47,994 nt of DNA from NCBI GenBank assembly GCA_022567555.1, contig JADFGT010000009.1, positions 1-47,994 of the forward strand. Direction: 5' to 3'. Position numbers and translations under genes: made by a program. Source of the DNA: Armatimonadota bacterium. Its GTDB lineage: Bacteria; Armatimonadota; Fimbriimonadia; Fimbriimonadales; ATM1. This document shows positions 16,346 to 24,553 of the stretch, in pieces. Under the pieces are notes generated by a model. It was not told the DNA's origin, did no database searches, and saw only the letters and a list, made by a program, of their open reading frames with translations. Each line of letters opens with the position of its first letter. The stretch's first letter is position 1.

Positions 16346-17341
16346 TTACTGACCGGCCCGCTCGCCGAACAGGCTCCTCTGTCCAGGCAGCGCAACGCCC
16401 AGCGTTTCCGCCATCTGGCGCGCGTTGGTCACTGCCTGAGCGCCGTAATGGTTGTTGAAGAACAGAAACGTTTCGTCGGATTGCTTCGCCAATTTCATAA
16501 TATACGGCGCACGCTCCGCCAACTCTTCCGTTGAATAAAGATAATCGTATCGCTCCCACGCCTCTTCGTGCCGGAACCACTTCTGCGCGTTACGCCCGTG
16601 GAAGCGCACATACGCGGGGGGGGCGGTCACAATGGGTTCGAACGTCATGAGGCCGCGCAGGCGCGGCTCGTCCACGACGCACATAGAAACCCTCAGATCG
16701 TGCAGCTGCTGAGTTGTCTCCGGGCGCTGCCACGCGACGTTACGAAACTCTATGCAAAGCGGCCGGACCGCGTCGGCCAGCCTTTCAATGTAGTCCCACG
16801 AAACGGCTCCCGGCCGGAAAGAGTACGGAAACTGCGCCAGGTGAACGGCCAGAGAACCGCGCTCAACGAACGGCCTGTTTTGCTCCAGCGTAGCCCGCGC
16901 CCCCTCGCGCAGTTCCTCCCGGTCGTGGGTCAAATTCTTGTGCAGTTTGATCGAGAAGCGAAAGCCCGCCGGCGCGCGGCTCGCCAAACTCTCCGACGCT
17001 CGCGCTGACAGCCACGAATAGTAACTGGCGTTGACTTCAAGACATGGAAACTCCGCCGCGTAGAACTCAAACCAACGGCGCTTCGGGACCCCCTTCGGAT
17101 AGAACGGCCCGTTCCAGTCGTCATAACTGAAGCCGGAGGTGCCGATGAGGATAGGCGACGGGCGACGTGCGTCCGGCGACTGGGGATCCTCATCCGTCGC
17201 TACCGGATCTTCGTTCGATGCGTCTCTCACAGCGAAGCTTTGGTTCGGAGGTCGCGTCCACGCCTGATGGCCGGATGACGCAATTGACGAGTCGGCAAGC
17301 AGGATCTCGCGAACCGGCGCAGATCCAGAATCGCCAGCCAC
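16346..17341 (-). CDS. DUF72 (YecE-like) family protein
   Basis: The core from about residue 62 matches DUF72: ILIGTSGFSYDDWNGPFYP, then FRFSIKLHKNLTHD, IEFRNVAWQ, YVRFHGRN and FLFFNNHYGAQAVTNARQM. The family is a TIM-barrel of unknown biochemical role. The first 60 residues are low-complexity and have no counterpart. The upstream-most GTG (17341) lies inside a heptamer tract and lacks an SD, so the true start is probably further in, but no good ATG/GTG/TTG with an SD is present. Confidence 0.8.
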   Translation of the reverse strand: MAGDSGSAPVREILLADSSIASSGHQAWTRPPNQSFAVRDASNEDPVATDEDPQSPDARRPSPILIGTSGFSYDDWNGPFYPKGVPKRRWFEFYAAEFPCLEVNASYYSWLSARASESLASRAPAGFRFSIKLHKNLTHDREELREGARATLEQNRPFVERGSLAVHLAQFPYSFRPGAVSWDYIERLADAVRPLCIEFRNVAWQRPETTQQLHDLRVSMCVVDEPRLRGLMTFEPIVTAPPAYVRFHGRNAQKWFRHEEAWERYDYLYSTEELAERAPYIMKLAKQSDETFLFFNNHYGAQAVTNARQMAETLGVALPGQRSLFGERAGQ

Positions 17342-17357
17342 CAGTCGTCAGTCGTCA
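17330..17357 (+). repeat. Four tandem heptamers
   Basis: ATCGCCA, GCCACCA, GTCGTCA and GTCGTCA follow one another between the DUF72 gene and the CoA-transferase gene. The units equal or nearly equal those before atpG, which marks a dispersed repeat family and not a chance local expansion. Confidence 0.6.
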
Positions 17358-18053
17358 CCCCGCCCTCACCGTCCTCTGCTCAATCCGTTTCTCAAACTCG
17401 CCCTGGAATAGCATGTCCACGAACAGGCCGGGTGTGTGAATCGAGTCGGCGTTCAGGTCGCCTATCTCAAGCAGTTTCTCAACTTCGGCGATCGTTATCT
17501 TGCCGGCGGTCGCAATCATCGGGTTGAAGTTTCGCGCCGTTTCGCGATAGACCAGGTTGCCGGCCTTGTCCCCTCTGTGCGCTTTCACGATGCTGATGTC
17601 CGCCGTCAGTGCACTCTCCAACACGTACCACTTGTCGTCGAACTGCCGCGTGTCCTTTCCTTCCGCCACAAGCGTTCGATAACCGGTGGGCGTGTAAAAA
17701 GCGGGGATGCCGGCGCCCCCCGCGCGGATTCGCTCGGCCAGCGTCCCCTGTGGAACCAACTCCACCTCCAGTTCGCCGCTTAGGAACTGCCGCTCGAACA
17801 CGTCGTTCTCACCAACGTAACTGGCGACCATCTTTTTAATCTGTTTAGTCTGCAAGAGAATGCCGAGGCCGAAGTCGTCCACCCCGCAGTTATTGCTGAT
17901 TACAGTGAGGTCTTTCGCGCCCAATTCGCGGATGCCGAGGATCAGGTTCTCCGGGATGCCGCACAGGCCGAACCCACCGGCCATGATCGTCATTCCGTCA
18001 GATAGGCCGGCCCTTTGGAGGGCCTCCACTGCGCCGCCAATCGTCTTCTTCAC
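17355..18053 (-). CDS. scoA: 3-oxoacid CoA-transferase, subunit A
   Basis: The 232-residue protein has the CoA-binding signature GGFGLCGIPE and the segment DLTVISNNCGVDDFGLG, both diagnostic of subunit A of succinyl-CoA:3-ketoacid (or acetate/acetoacetate) CoA-transferase. The GTG at 18053 has no clear SD. Subunit B, which carries the catalytic Glu, normally follows directly; here the downstream neighbour is the DUF72 gene. The enzyme would therefore need a B subunit encoded elsewhere, or the gene is an orphan. Confidence 0.88.
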   Translation of the reverse strand: MKKTIGGAVEALQRAGLSDGMTIMAGGFGLCGIPENLILGIRELGAKDLTVISNNCGVDDFGLGILLQTKQIKKMVASYVGENDVFERQFLSGELEVELVPQGTLAERIRAGGAGIPAFYTPTGYRTLVAEGKDTRQFDDKWYVLESALTADISIVKAHRGDKAGNLVYRETARNFNPMIATAGKITIAEVEKLLEIGDLNADSIHTPGLFVDMLFQGEFEKRIEQRTVRAG

Positions 18054-18114
18054 GGCCGGCGTTATACCCGTGAAGCCTCGGGTACGAGCCCGACGGGGGG
18101 AGTGATGAGAGAAT

Positions 18115-18142
18115 CGTGGGGACGGCTCGCGCCGCCCCCACG
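18115..18142. terminator. Strong hairpin upstream of scoA
   Basis: CGTGGGG (18115-18121) pairs with CCCCACG (18136-18142). An A-C mismatch and a CGGC/GCCG inner stem lie within, capped by TCGC. It has no T-run (AATTTG follows). The 315-base gap 18054-18368 holds this hairpin, the divergent promoters for scoA and the membrane protein at 18369, and nothing else I can support. Confidence 0.4.
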
Positions 18143-18368
18143 AATTTGCGAAGCCGTATGAATGGCATCCTGGCTTCGCGGCTCTCCTTTTGGCCCCCGG
18201 TATTCAGCCGGAAGCCCCTTATGCTTCGTCGCCGAGGGCCCCTATCCTGCCGTCGGCGGCCAGTATTTTTACGGGTTTTTTGGGCGGGACAAGTCTACGG
18301 TCGAGACGTCCCGGCACGACTGCGAGGGGATTATTGAACTCGATGTTCAACAAACCGTATGAGGAAGC

Positions 18369-18824
18369 ATGTTCGGCCTTTTCATTTACGCGGTTCTCTG
18401 TTTCGCCGTCGCGCTCGCGCTGATCAGCGTGTGGAGCGTCATGCGCAGGGTCAGCACCTCCGGCGACAGGCCCATGGCCCCTCGGCTCCTCGTGGCCTGG
18501 ATTCTACTGCTTGCGTTGCCATACGTCGGAGTCGAGATTCAGACGGCGCTCTATGGCGATCAGTTCGCAGACCAAGTGAACGAAGCCCTCGAGAGCGGAC
18601 TCATCGAAGGCGACACGCTCTATTACCGGGTCCAGAACGGACTCGGGTCTCAGGCGCAACTGGTGCTCGTCGCGCACGTTGGGGAAGATTGGGGCGGCAC
18701 TTACCGGAACATCTACCGCATCAGGATGGTCCGTGAGGGCGCGCAATGGAGCCTGGTCGGCGTGGAACCGGTGGACGTCTCCGAAGGCCCTTCCGGCGGC
18801 TTCACGATTCCGCCCTATTGGTAG
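18369..18824 (+). CDS. Two-helix membrane protein of unknown function
   Basis: The 151-residue protein has hydrophobic segments at about residues 2-24 and 39-56 followed by a soluble C-terminal domain with strand-like character (LYYRVQNGLGSQAQLVLVAHVGEDWG). GAGGA stands just before the ATG. It ends 47 bases before the prfB start. No family was recognised. Confidence 0.6.
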   Translation: MFGLFIYAVLCFAVALALISVWSVMRRVSTSGDRPMAPRLLVAWILLLALPYVGVEIQTALYGDQFADQVNEALESGLIEGDTLYYRVQNGLGSQAQLVLVAHVGEDWGGTYRNIYRIRMVREGAQWSLVGVEPVDVSEGPSGGFTIPPYW

Positions 18825-18871
18825 GCCACCGGGTCCGATGGCGTGCGCTCAACGAGGTATCCTTCCGGGCT

Positions 18872-19970
18872 GTGACCGATCCAAAACTCCTTCAAGTTCT
18901 GTCCACCGTAGGCGAGCGCCTCGATGCTATCGGAGGCCATCTTTGACAAGGCGTCCCTCCGTAAGCAGATCGGCGAGTTAGAGGCCCAAAGCCACAAGCC
19001 TGACTTCTGGAACGAACCCGCAAGAGCGCAGGTTGTCATGCGCGAATTGGGGGCGCTTCGGGCGCGGATTGACCCGTTCGAGCGCCTCTCAGGTGCCTAC
19101 GCCGATATTCGTGAACTGACAGAACTTCTGAAGGAATCGCCAGACCCGGAAACGGAGCGCGCCCTCGAAGGGATGGTGCAGCAGTTCCTGAAGGACCTCG
19201 ACCGATTCGAACTGACCACGCTGCTGGGCGAGCAGCACGACCCGTCCAACGCCATCGTCGAGATCGGCGCCGGCGCCGGAGGCACGGAAGCGTGCGATTG
19301 GGTTCGCATGCTCTTTCGCATGTATAGCCGGTGGGTCGAGGGCAGAGAATACACGGTAAAGACCCTGAGAGAAACACCGGGCGACGTTACGGGCTACCGG
19401 AGCATCAGTTTCCTGGTCTGTGGGCCGTTCGCCTACGGTTACCTGAAATCGGAGCACGGCGTACACCGGTTGGTAAGGATCAGCCCGTTCGACGCCTCGA
19501 ACAAGCGACACACAACGTTTGCAATGGTGACCGTTATGCCCGAAGTCGAGGAGGCGGAGGTGGAGATACGGCCCGAAGACCTGAAAACGGACACATACCG
19601 GGCCAGCGGCGCGGGCGGCCAGCACGTCAACAAAACCGAGTCCGCCGTGCGGATCAAGCACGTTCCCACCGGCATAGTCGTCACCTGCCAGAACGAGCGC
19701 AGCCAGCATAAGAACCGGGCTGTCGCCATGACCATCCTCACCGCCCGGCTGGCCGAACTCGAGCGTAACAGGAGCGAGGAGCACCTGCGTCAACTGCGGG
19801 GCGACCTGACGCCGGCGGACTGGGGACACCAGATCAGATCCTATGTGCTGCAGCCCTACACCCTCGTCAAGGACCTCCGAACAAACTACGAGACGTCCAA
19901 CGTCCAATCAACGTTGGACGGCGATCTGGACCCATTCATCGAAGCATACATGAGAAGTCGGACGAAATAG
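18872..19970 (+). CDS. prfB: Peptide chain release factor 2, with programmed +1 frameshift
   Basis: Translation starts at GTG 18872 and gives 24 codons ending GGHL, then reaches CTT TGA C (18941-18947). Slipping +1 at CTT reads GAC and continues in the second frame to 19970, giving 365 residues, the same length as E. coli RF2. The signals match the classic site: an internal SD-like GGAGG (18932-18936), CUU in the P site and UGA followed by C. RF2 hallmarks include the stop-recognition tripeptide SPF in RISPFD and the catalytic GGQ in GAGGQHVNKTESAVRI. Low RF2 lets the ribosome pause at UGA and shift, so the factor regulates itself. The coding sequence is 18872-18943 joined to 18945-19970. Confidence 0.95.
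18932..18947 (+). promoter_or_regulatory. prfB programmed +1 frameshift site
   Basis: GGAGG (18932-18936) pairs with the 16S rRNA anti-SD and is followed 4 bases later by the slippery CTT (18941-18943) and the UGA stop (18944-18946) with C at 18947. The zero frame enters from GTG 18872. The +1 frame carries the rest of RF2. Confidence 0.93.
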
Positions 19971-20002
19971 GCTCGGCGCACCGGCCGATGCACTGATTTT
20001 TG

Positions 20003-20022
20003 CCGGCGCCTTTGTTCGCCGG
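20003..20022 (+). terminator. Short hairpin after prfB
   Basis: CCGGCG (20003-20008) pairs with CGCCGG (20017-20022) around an 8-base loop. It lies between prfB and the secreted peptidase gene. There is no T-run, so it is a weak candidate terminator. Confidence 0.25.
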
Positions 20023-20050
20023 TACACCATTGAACAAGGAGGGAGCAAGG

Positions 20051-22567
20051 ATGATACGCAATCTTTTGTCGCGGTACGTCTTTCTCGCGGCGATACTCGG
20101 ACTCTCGATCGGCGCGCTGGCCCAGTTTGGGGCGGGCGGCAGCCGGCCGCTCGAAGACTGGCGGACAGCCGTTGACCGCCTTCTGCAAGCGAACCCCGAT
20201 GCGCGCGTCTCGACCCGGAACGGAAAGGTGAGTCGCGTATACGGCAACGTTCCGGTCGGAACGGCCACGCCCTTCGTGGCGGCGCACACATTTGTCGGTT
20301 CCTACGCCGCAGCGTTCGGTGCAGGCGCCGGCGACTTGAGACTTGCCCGCGTGGCCGACATAGATTACGGGAGGCTAAAGGTCTTTTGGTTCGCCCAGTA
20401 CCACTGGGGTATCCCGGTCGAAGCATCCGGCCTGACCGTGCTTGTCGCAACCGGCATCGTAAATGACGTGGTTCTGGCCTCCCCGATCATCCGGCCCGTG
20501 CCGGACGGTTCGCCCATCGGACTGATGCGACCGGGCAGCGCGCTGGCCGCGGTCAATAAGCAGATGCCATACGCTGACGACGTCAGCGAGCCGCGGTTGG
20601 TCGTTTGGGGCCGCGGAGAGGGCGGACATTATGCGTATCAGATAGAAGCTTCCACACGCGACCTAACGAAGCCGGAAAGGTGGACCTTCTTCGTAGACGC
20701 CCGTACCGGCAGCGTGTTGGAGAAGCGGGACGGGATCTTCTACGTGGATATCGAGGGCCACCTGGACGCCTGGCGTACTCCGGGGGCTCTGCCCGATGCC
20801 GGATACAACCCGCCCGTCTTGCGCAATCTGCCCGGCTCCCGCGCTCGAGTGATCGGAGGAAACTTCGCTTATGCCGATGCGACCGGAGACTATCTGATCC
20901 CGCACGGCGGATCATCGCTCGTCACAGTCGAGGCCGCGCTGTTCGGGCGTTATGTGCGGGTTGAGAACCAAGCCGGCGCCAACGACTTGTTGACACAGGA
21001 TGTGACGCCGCCCGGACCGGCGGACTTCGTCTTCAATACCCTCAGGACGGAGTTCTTGACGTCCCAAGTGAACGCAATGATCCACACGGAGGTTGTCCGG
21101 AATTTTGCCAAGGGGATCAACCCGGCCTATCCGGGACTTGGCATACAGATGATCGCCAACGTAAATATCAATAACAACTGCAACGCGTTTTACAACGGCA
21201 GTTCCATCAACTTCTATACGGCGGGCGGCGGCTGTCCCAACACGGCATACACGAGCGTTGTCTATCATGAATATGGACACCACATCGTGGCCAGCGGACA
21301 CAATTCGCCCGGCGGCGCCCTGCACGAGGGCATGTCCGACGTGACAAGCTCGCTCCTGCTTAACGACCCGGTCATCGGCCGCGACTTCCGTGGTCCAGGA
21401 ACCAACGTGAGAGATGTGGACCTGCAGGACGTGAGTTGGCCGTGCGGCGGCGGGTCGCACTTTTGCGGCCTGGTTCTCGGAGGCTCCTTCTGGGACACGA
21501 GGACGGAACTTCGGGCCACGATGGGTCCGCAAGCCGGCCTCGACCATGCCAGGTTCTTGTACCTGAACGTTCTGCTGCTGAGCCCGCCGTTCGACCCGGA
21601 CTTCACCATTGACGTCCTGACCCTCGACGACGACGACAACAACATAACGAACGGAACGCCGCATTACGACGAGATAAACGCCGGGTTCAGCGCGCACGGG
21701 CTGCCTGCCCCGACGCTGCAACTACTGCTGTTCGAAACCGACCCCGAGGACCTGACGTTCCTGCCTGCGAACCGCCCGATTTCGTTCGTGGTTAGGATTC
21801 GGCCGAACGCAAGCAGTTACAGGTTCGGCACGGCGAAGATCCACTTTCGAATCAACGGCGGCGACTGGAACGAGAGGCCGCTATTCAGCCTCTGGTTCTC
21901 ACCAGGTCTGACGGGCGTGATTCCGGAGTGGGCATTCCTCGGTGTGGAGCCGCCGGGCACCCTCATCGAGTGGTATCTCTCCGCGCGTGACGTCCAGGGA
22001 CGGCTCTCCACGGACGTGGACCCGTTGACTCCACACCAGTCCCTCACGGCCGAAACCGTCACCACGCTTCTTGATGACAACTTCGAACTCGACCTGGGAT
22101 GGACAGTGCAGAACATTGACCTGCAGGACGGGCAGTGGGAGCGCGGGGTTCCGAGGGGCGGCGGAGACCGCGGCGACCCGCCGACCGACTACGACGGCTC
22201 CGGACAATGCTTCGCGACAGACCTGGCCGACGGGAACAGCGACGTGGACGGCGGTCCGACAATTGTCATCAGCCCGGTGTTCAACATGGCGGGCGGCAAC
22301 GGAATCATCGATCTCGCCTACTGGTTCTTCAATGACGACGGAGACGACATACTTGCCCTGGAGATAAGCAACGACGGCGGCGGGTCCTGGAGGCCGGTCA
22401 AGTCTTGGCAGGGCGGCGGGGGAGGATGGAAAACGCTCTCTTTCGTGGTCAGCAAGTACGTCACGCCGTCAGCCAACATGCAGATCCGGCTCAGGGTGGC
22501 TGACAACCCGAACAACTCGGTAACGGAGGCCGGGCTGGACGCTGTACGAATCCGCCGGGCATCTTGA
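20051..22567 (+). CDS. Secreted gluzincin metallopeptidase (M4/M36-like) with C-terminal adhesive domain
   Basis: The 838-residue protein has a signal peptide (residues 1-24, ending GALA) and a propeptide region resembling FTP/PepSY folds (about 30-240). The catalytic domain carries HEYGHH (H406, E407, H410) and, 16 residues on, HEGMSD with E426 as third zinc ligand, the arrangement of thermolysin-like and fungalysin enzymes. The C-terminal 160 residues form a jelly-roll-like module (LGWTVQNIDLQDGQWERG, then VISPVFNMAG). It likely degrades extracellular protein after autocatalytic removal of the propeptide. AAGGAGG lies shortly before the ATG at 20051. Confidence 0.88.
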   Translation: MIRNLLSRYVFLAAILGLSIGALAQFGAGGSRPLEDWRTAVDRLLQANPDARVSTRNGKVSRVYGNVPVGTATPFVAAHTFVGSYAAAFGAGAGDLRLARVADIDYGRLKVFWFAQYHWGIPVEASGLTVLVATGIVNDVVLASPIIRPVPDGSPIGLMRPGSALAAVNKQMPYADDVSEPRLVVWGRGEGGHYAYQIEASTRDLTKPERWTFFVDARTGSVLEKRDGIFYVDIEGHLDAWRTPGALPDAGYNPPVLRNLPGSRARVIGGNFAYADATGDYLIPHGGSSLVTVEAALFGRYVRVENQAGANDLLTQDVTPPGPADFVFNTLRTEFLTSQVNAMIHTEVVRNFAKGINPAYPGLGIQMIANVNINNNCNAFYNGSSINFYTAGGGCPNTAYTSVVYHEYGHHIVASGHNSPGGALHEGMSDVTSSLLLNDPVIGRDFRGPGTNVRDVDLQDVSWPCGGGSHFCGLVLGGSFWDTRTELRATMGPQAGLDHARFLYLNVLLLSPPFDPDFTIDVLTLDDDDNNITNGTPHYDEINAGFSAHGLPAPTLQLLLFETDPEDLTFLPANRPISFVVRIRPNASSYRFGTAKIHFRINGGDWNERPLFSLWFSPGLTGVIPEWAFLGVEPPGTLIEWYLSARDVQGRLSTDVDPLTPHQSLTAETVTTLLDDNFELDLGWTVQNIDLQDGQWERGVPRGGGDRGDPPTDYDGSGQCFATDLADGNSDVDGGPTIVISPVFNMAGGNGIIDLAYWFFNDDGDDILALEISNDGGGSWRPVKSWQGGGGGWKTLSFVVSKYVTPSANMQIRLRVADNPNNSVTEAGLDAVRIRRAS

Positions 22568-22587
22568 CCCTGGCGCGGCGGAATCGT

Positions 22588-22626
22588 CAAGAATCGGGCC
22601 GTCTCCTCCGTCCGGCCCGATTCTTG
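22588..22626. terminator. Perfect 13-bp inverted repeat
   Basis: CAAGAATCGGGCC (22588-22600) is exactly complementary to GGCCCGATTCTTG (22614-22626), with a 13-base spacer. It starts 20 bases after the stop of the secreted peptidase, so it is most likely a terminator. The T content after the stem is low. Confidence 0.6.
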
Positions 22627-22669
22627 CACGCAGCGGGGTGAAACGAAAGGCCGGTTGAGGGGTCTAACT

Positions 22670-23251
22670 ATGCAAATGCGTATTGCTGGCTGCGCCTGGA
22701 TGCTCGTTCTGGCCGTAGCGCTCGGCGCCCAGACGGTAATGGACGCGGCGTCCGGTCCTCATGCGGGCGCTCAGGCCGCGGCCGACCATCTGCGTGCGGC
22801 AGCCTCCGCAGACCTCGCATTCCTGCCCGCCGGCCTGTTGGTGAAGGAGCCCTCCGGTTCTGACCTCGCGTCTCTGCTCCGGTACCCGACCGACGAACTG
22901 GTCGTCCTCAAGGTTTCCGGCGCGGAGATTCTTGCCGCCCTCGAGAGATCGGTGGCAAACTACCCGGAATCGAACAGCGCCTTCCTCCAGCTTTCCGGAG
23001 TGACCGTCACCATTTCTCGCTCAGCGGCCGCCGGTTCGCGTATCCTGCAGGTGCGCGTCGGCGAAACGGACCTTGAGGCAGGCCGCGAGTACGAAGTCGC
23101 GATGCCGGCTCCGTTGGCCGGAGGCGCATTGGGATACTTCAAGATATGGAACAGACCGACCACCGTTCGCGCTCTCGGCTTGTCGCTACAGAAAGTGCTG
23201 AAAGGGAAGACAGGCGGCGTAAGCACACCTCGCTATATCGTGCGGCCGTAG
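22670..23251 (+). CDS. Exported free-standing 5'-nucleotidase C-terminal domain
   Basis: The 193-residue product starts with a signal peptide (to about residue 20, ALGAQ). The remainder matches only the C-terminal substrate-binding domain of 5'-nucleotidase/UshA: DLAFLPAGLL, LLRYPTDELVVLKVSGAEILAALE and YEVAMPAPLAGG. The N-terminal metallophosphatase domain is absent, and there is no remnant upstream. GAGGGG lies 7 bases before ATG 22670. It overlaps the next gene by 106 bases in a different frame. Whether it binds nucleosides or has another role is unknown. Confidence 0.75.
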   Translation: MQMRIAGCAWMLVLAVALGAQTVMDAASGPHAGAQAAADHLRAAASADLAFLPAGLLVKEPSGSDLASLLRYPTDELVVLKVSGAEILAALERSVANYPESNSAFLQLSGVTVTISRSAAAGSRILQVRVGETDLEAGREYEVAMPAPLAGGALGYFKIWNRPTTVRALGLSLQKVLKGKTGGVSTPRYIVRP

Positions 23252-24153
23252 CGCTCCTTCTGCTGGTTCCGGCCGCCGCATTCGCTCCCGGTTCGCAGGG
23301 CGCCGCCGCCGCTCCGGCGACCCTGATTGACGGCAAGAGGGCGTACGCGCTACTGAAGGAGCAGACCGCCTTCGGGCCGCGCTACCCCGGCACCGAGGCC
23401 CACATCAAAATGCGCGACTGGCTCGTCGCCCAAGCGAAAAAACACACGGACTCGGTGCGTACCCAGGAATTGAGCCACGTGTGGAGCACGACCGGAAAGA
23501 CCGTGAAAATGTTCAACGTGGTCGCCGACATGGAGTTCGGCGCTAAGAAGACCGTGCTGCTCCTAGCCCATTGGGACACGCGGCCTACCGCGGACGAGGA
23601 CACCGACCCAGCGAAACGCAAGAAGCCGATACTGGGCGCTAACGACGGAGCGAGCGGGGTTGCCGTGCTGCTCGAACTGATGCGCGCCTTCAAAGAGAAG
23701 CCGCCGCCCGTCAACGTCACGTTCCTGTTTACCGACGGCGAAGACCTGGGGCCCGACCTGGACGAGATGTTCTTGGGAGCGGAGCACTTCGCGAAAAGCG
23801 CCCCACCCGGCCGATACGCTTACGGAATTCTGCTCGACATGATCGGCGACAAGAACCTGGTCATCGAAAAGGAGCAGTACAGCATCTACTATGCCCGCAA
23901 CCTGGTAGATCGCTTCTGGCTGAATGCGCGCAGAATCGGTCTCTCAAGGCACTTCCCTGACCGCTCCGGCACCTGGATCGCGGACGACCACCTGGCGCTC
24001 AACGCGAGAGGGATTCCCACGATTGATCTTATTGACTTCGACTACCCCTATTGGCACACCACCGCCGATACTGACGATAAGTGCAGCGCCGAGTCATTGG
24101 AGGTCGTGGGCCGGGCCGTAGAGTCTTTTCTGCGAAACGAAAAGGGCCGTTAG
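23146..24153 (+). CDS. M28-family metallopeptidase, glutaminyl-cyclase-like
   Basis: The 335-residue protein has a hydrophobic segment (residues 32-47) after a charged N-terminus, so it is exported or anchored. Zinc ligands and active-site residues fit M28: AHWDTRP, GANDGASGVAVLLEL, FTDGEDLG, LLDMIGD and YPYWHTTADTDD. The last part (DDHLALNARGIPTIDLI with WHT) is close to glutaminyl-peptide cyclotransferases, which cyclise N-terminal Gln on exported proteins; an aminopeptidase is the alternative. The ATG at 23146 lies inside the previous gene and is the only usable start before the hydrophobic segment, so the 106-base overlap looks real. Confidence 0.85.
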   Translation: MEQTDHRSRSRLVATESAEREDRRRKHTSLYRAAVALLLLVPAAAFAPGSQGAAAAPATLIDGKRAYALLKEQTAFGPRYPGTEAHIKMRDWLVAQAKKHTDSVRTQELSHVWSTTGKTVKMFNVVADMEFGAKKTVLLLAHWDTRPTADEDTDPAKRKKPILGANDGASGVAVLLELMRAFKEKPPPVNVTFLFTDGEDLGPDLDEMFLGAEHFAKSAPPGRYAYGILLDMIGDKNLVIEKEQYSIYYARNLVDRFWLNARRIGLSRHFPDRSGTWIADDHLALNARGIPTIDLIDFDYPYWHTTADTDDKCSAESLEVVGRAVESFLRNEKGR

Positions 24154-24214
24154 AAAGACCGGTTTTCATCGCGCATCCCTTTACGCAGGCGAGGCGACAG
24201 CCGAGTTATGGTGT

Positions 24215-24502
24215 GTGTCTGGGCGAAGAAGCGAACCGCCGGATGACCGGGCCTCTGCAGCGGGCCCGGAGCCGGGCGGCGTGCTTAAGCAGTGCCCGTT
24301 GTGCGGAGGCCTCAGCGTGGCCTCAGACGAAACGTGTGCGCGCTGCGGGTGGAATGGGGCCTTCGACGCAGACCCCCCCATTTTGCGGCAGACCGTGAGG
24401 TTGCTATTCTCCGAAAACGCGGGCTTGGCCGACCTGCTGCGTTCGCGCCGCCCACGCGGCGTCATCAGATGGCAGGCACCTCCTAAGCGGCCCGCGACCT
24501 AA
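24215..24502 (+). CDS. Small zinc-ribbon protein
   Basis: The product of up to 95 residues contains CPLCGG followed 12 residues later by CARCGW, a four-Cys zinc ribbon. The C-terminal 45 residues show no family. The GTG at 24215 has no SD; a GTG at 24281, just before KQCPLCGG, is an alternative that gives 73 residues. It is probably cytoplasmic; the function is unknown. Confidence 0.5.
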   Translation: MSGRRSEPPDDRASAAGPEPGGVLKQCPLCGGLSVASDETCARCGWNGAFDADPPILRQTVRLLFSENAGLADLLRSRRPRGVIRWQAPPKRPAT

Positions 24503-24553
24503 CAGGATCGGCGGCGGATCCCGTTTTCATCTGCTATCCTTCCCAGACCGGCC

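Noticed and set aside
18116-18337. Small + strand open frame in the scoA upstream gap
   Set aside because: It begins inside a strong hairpin, has no SD and is Arg/Pro-rich without domain features.
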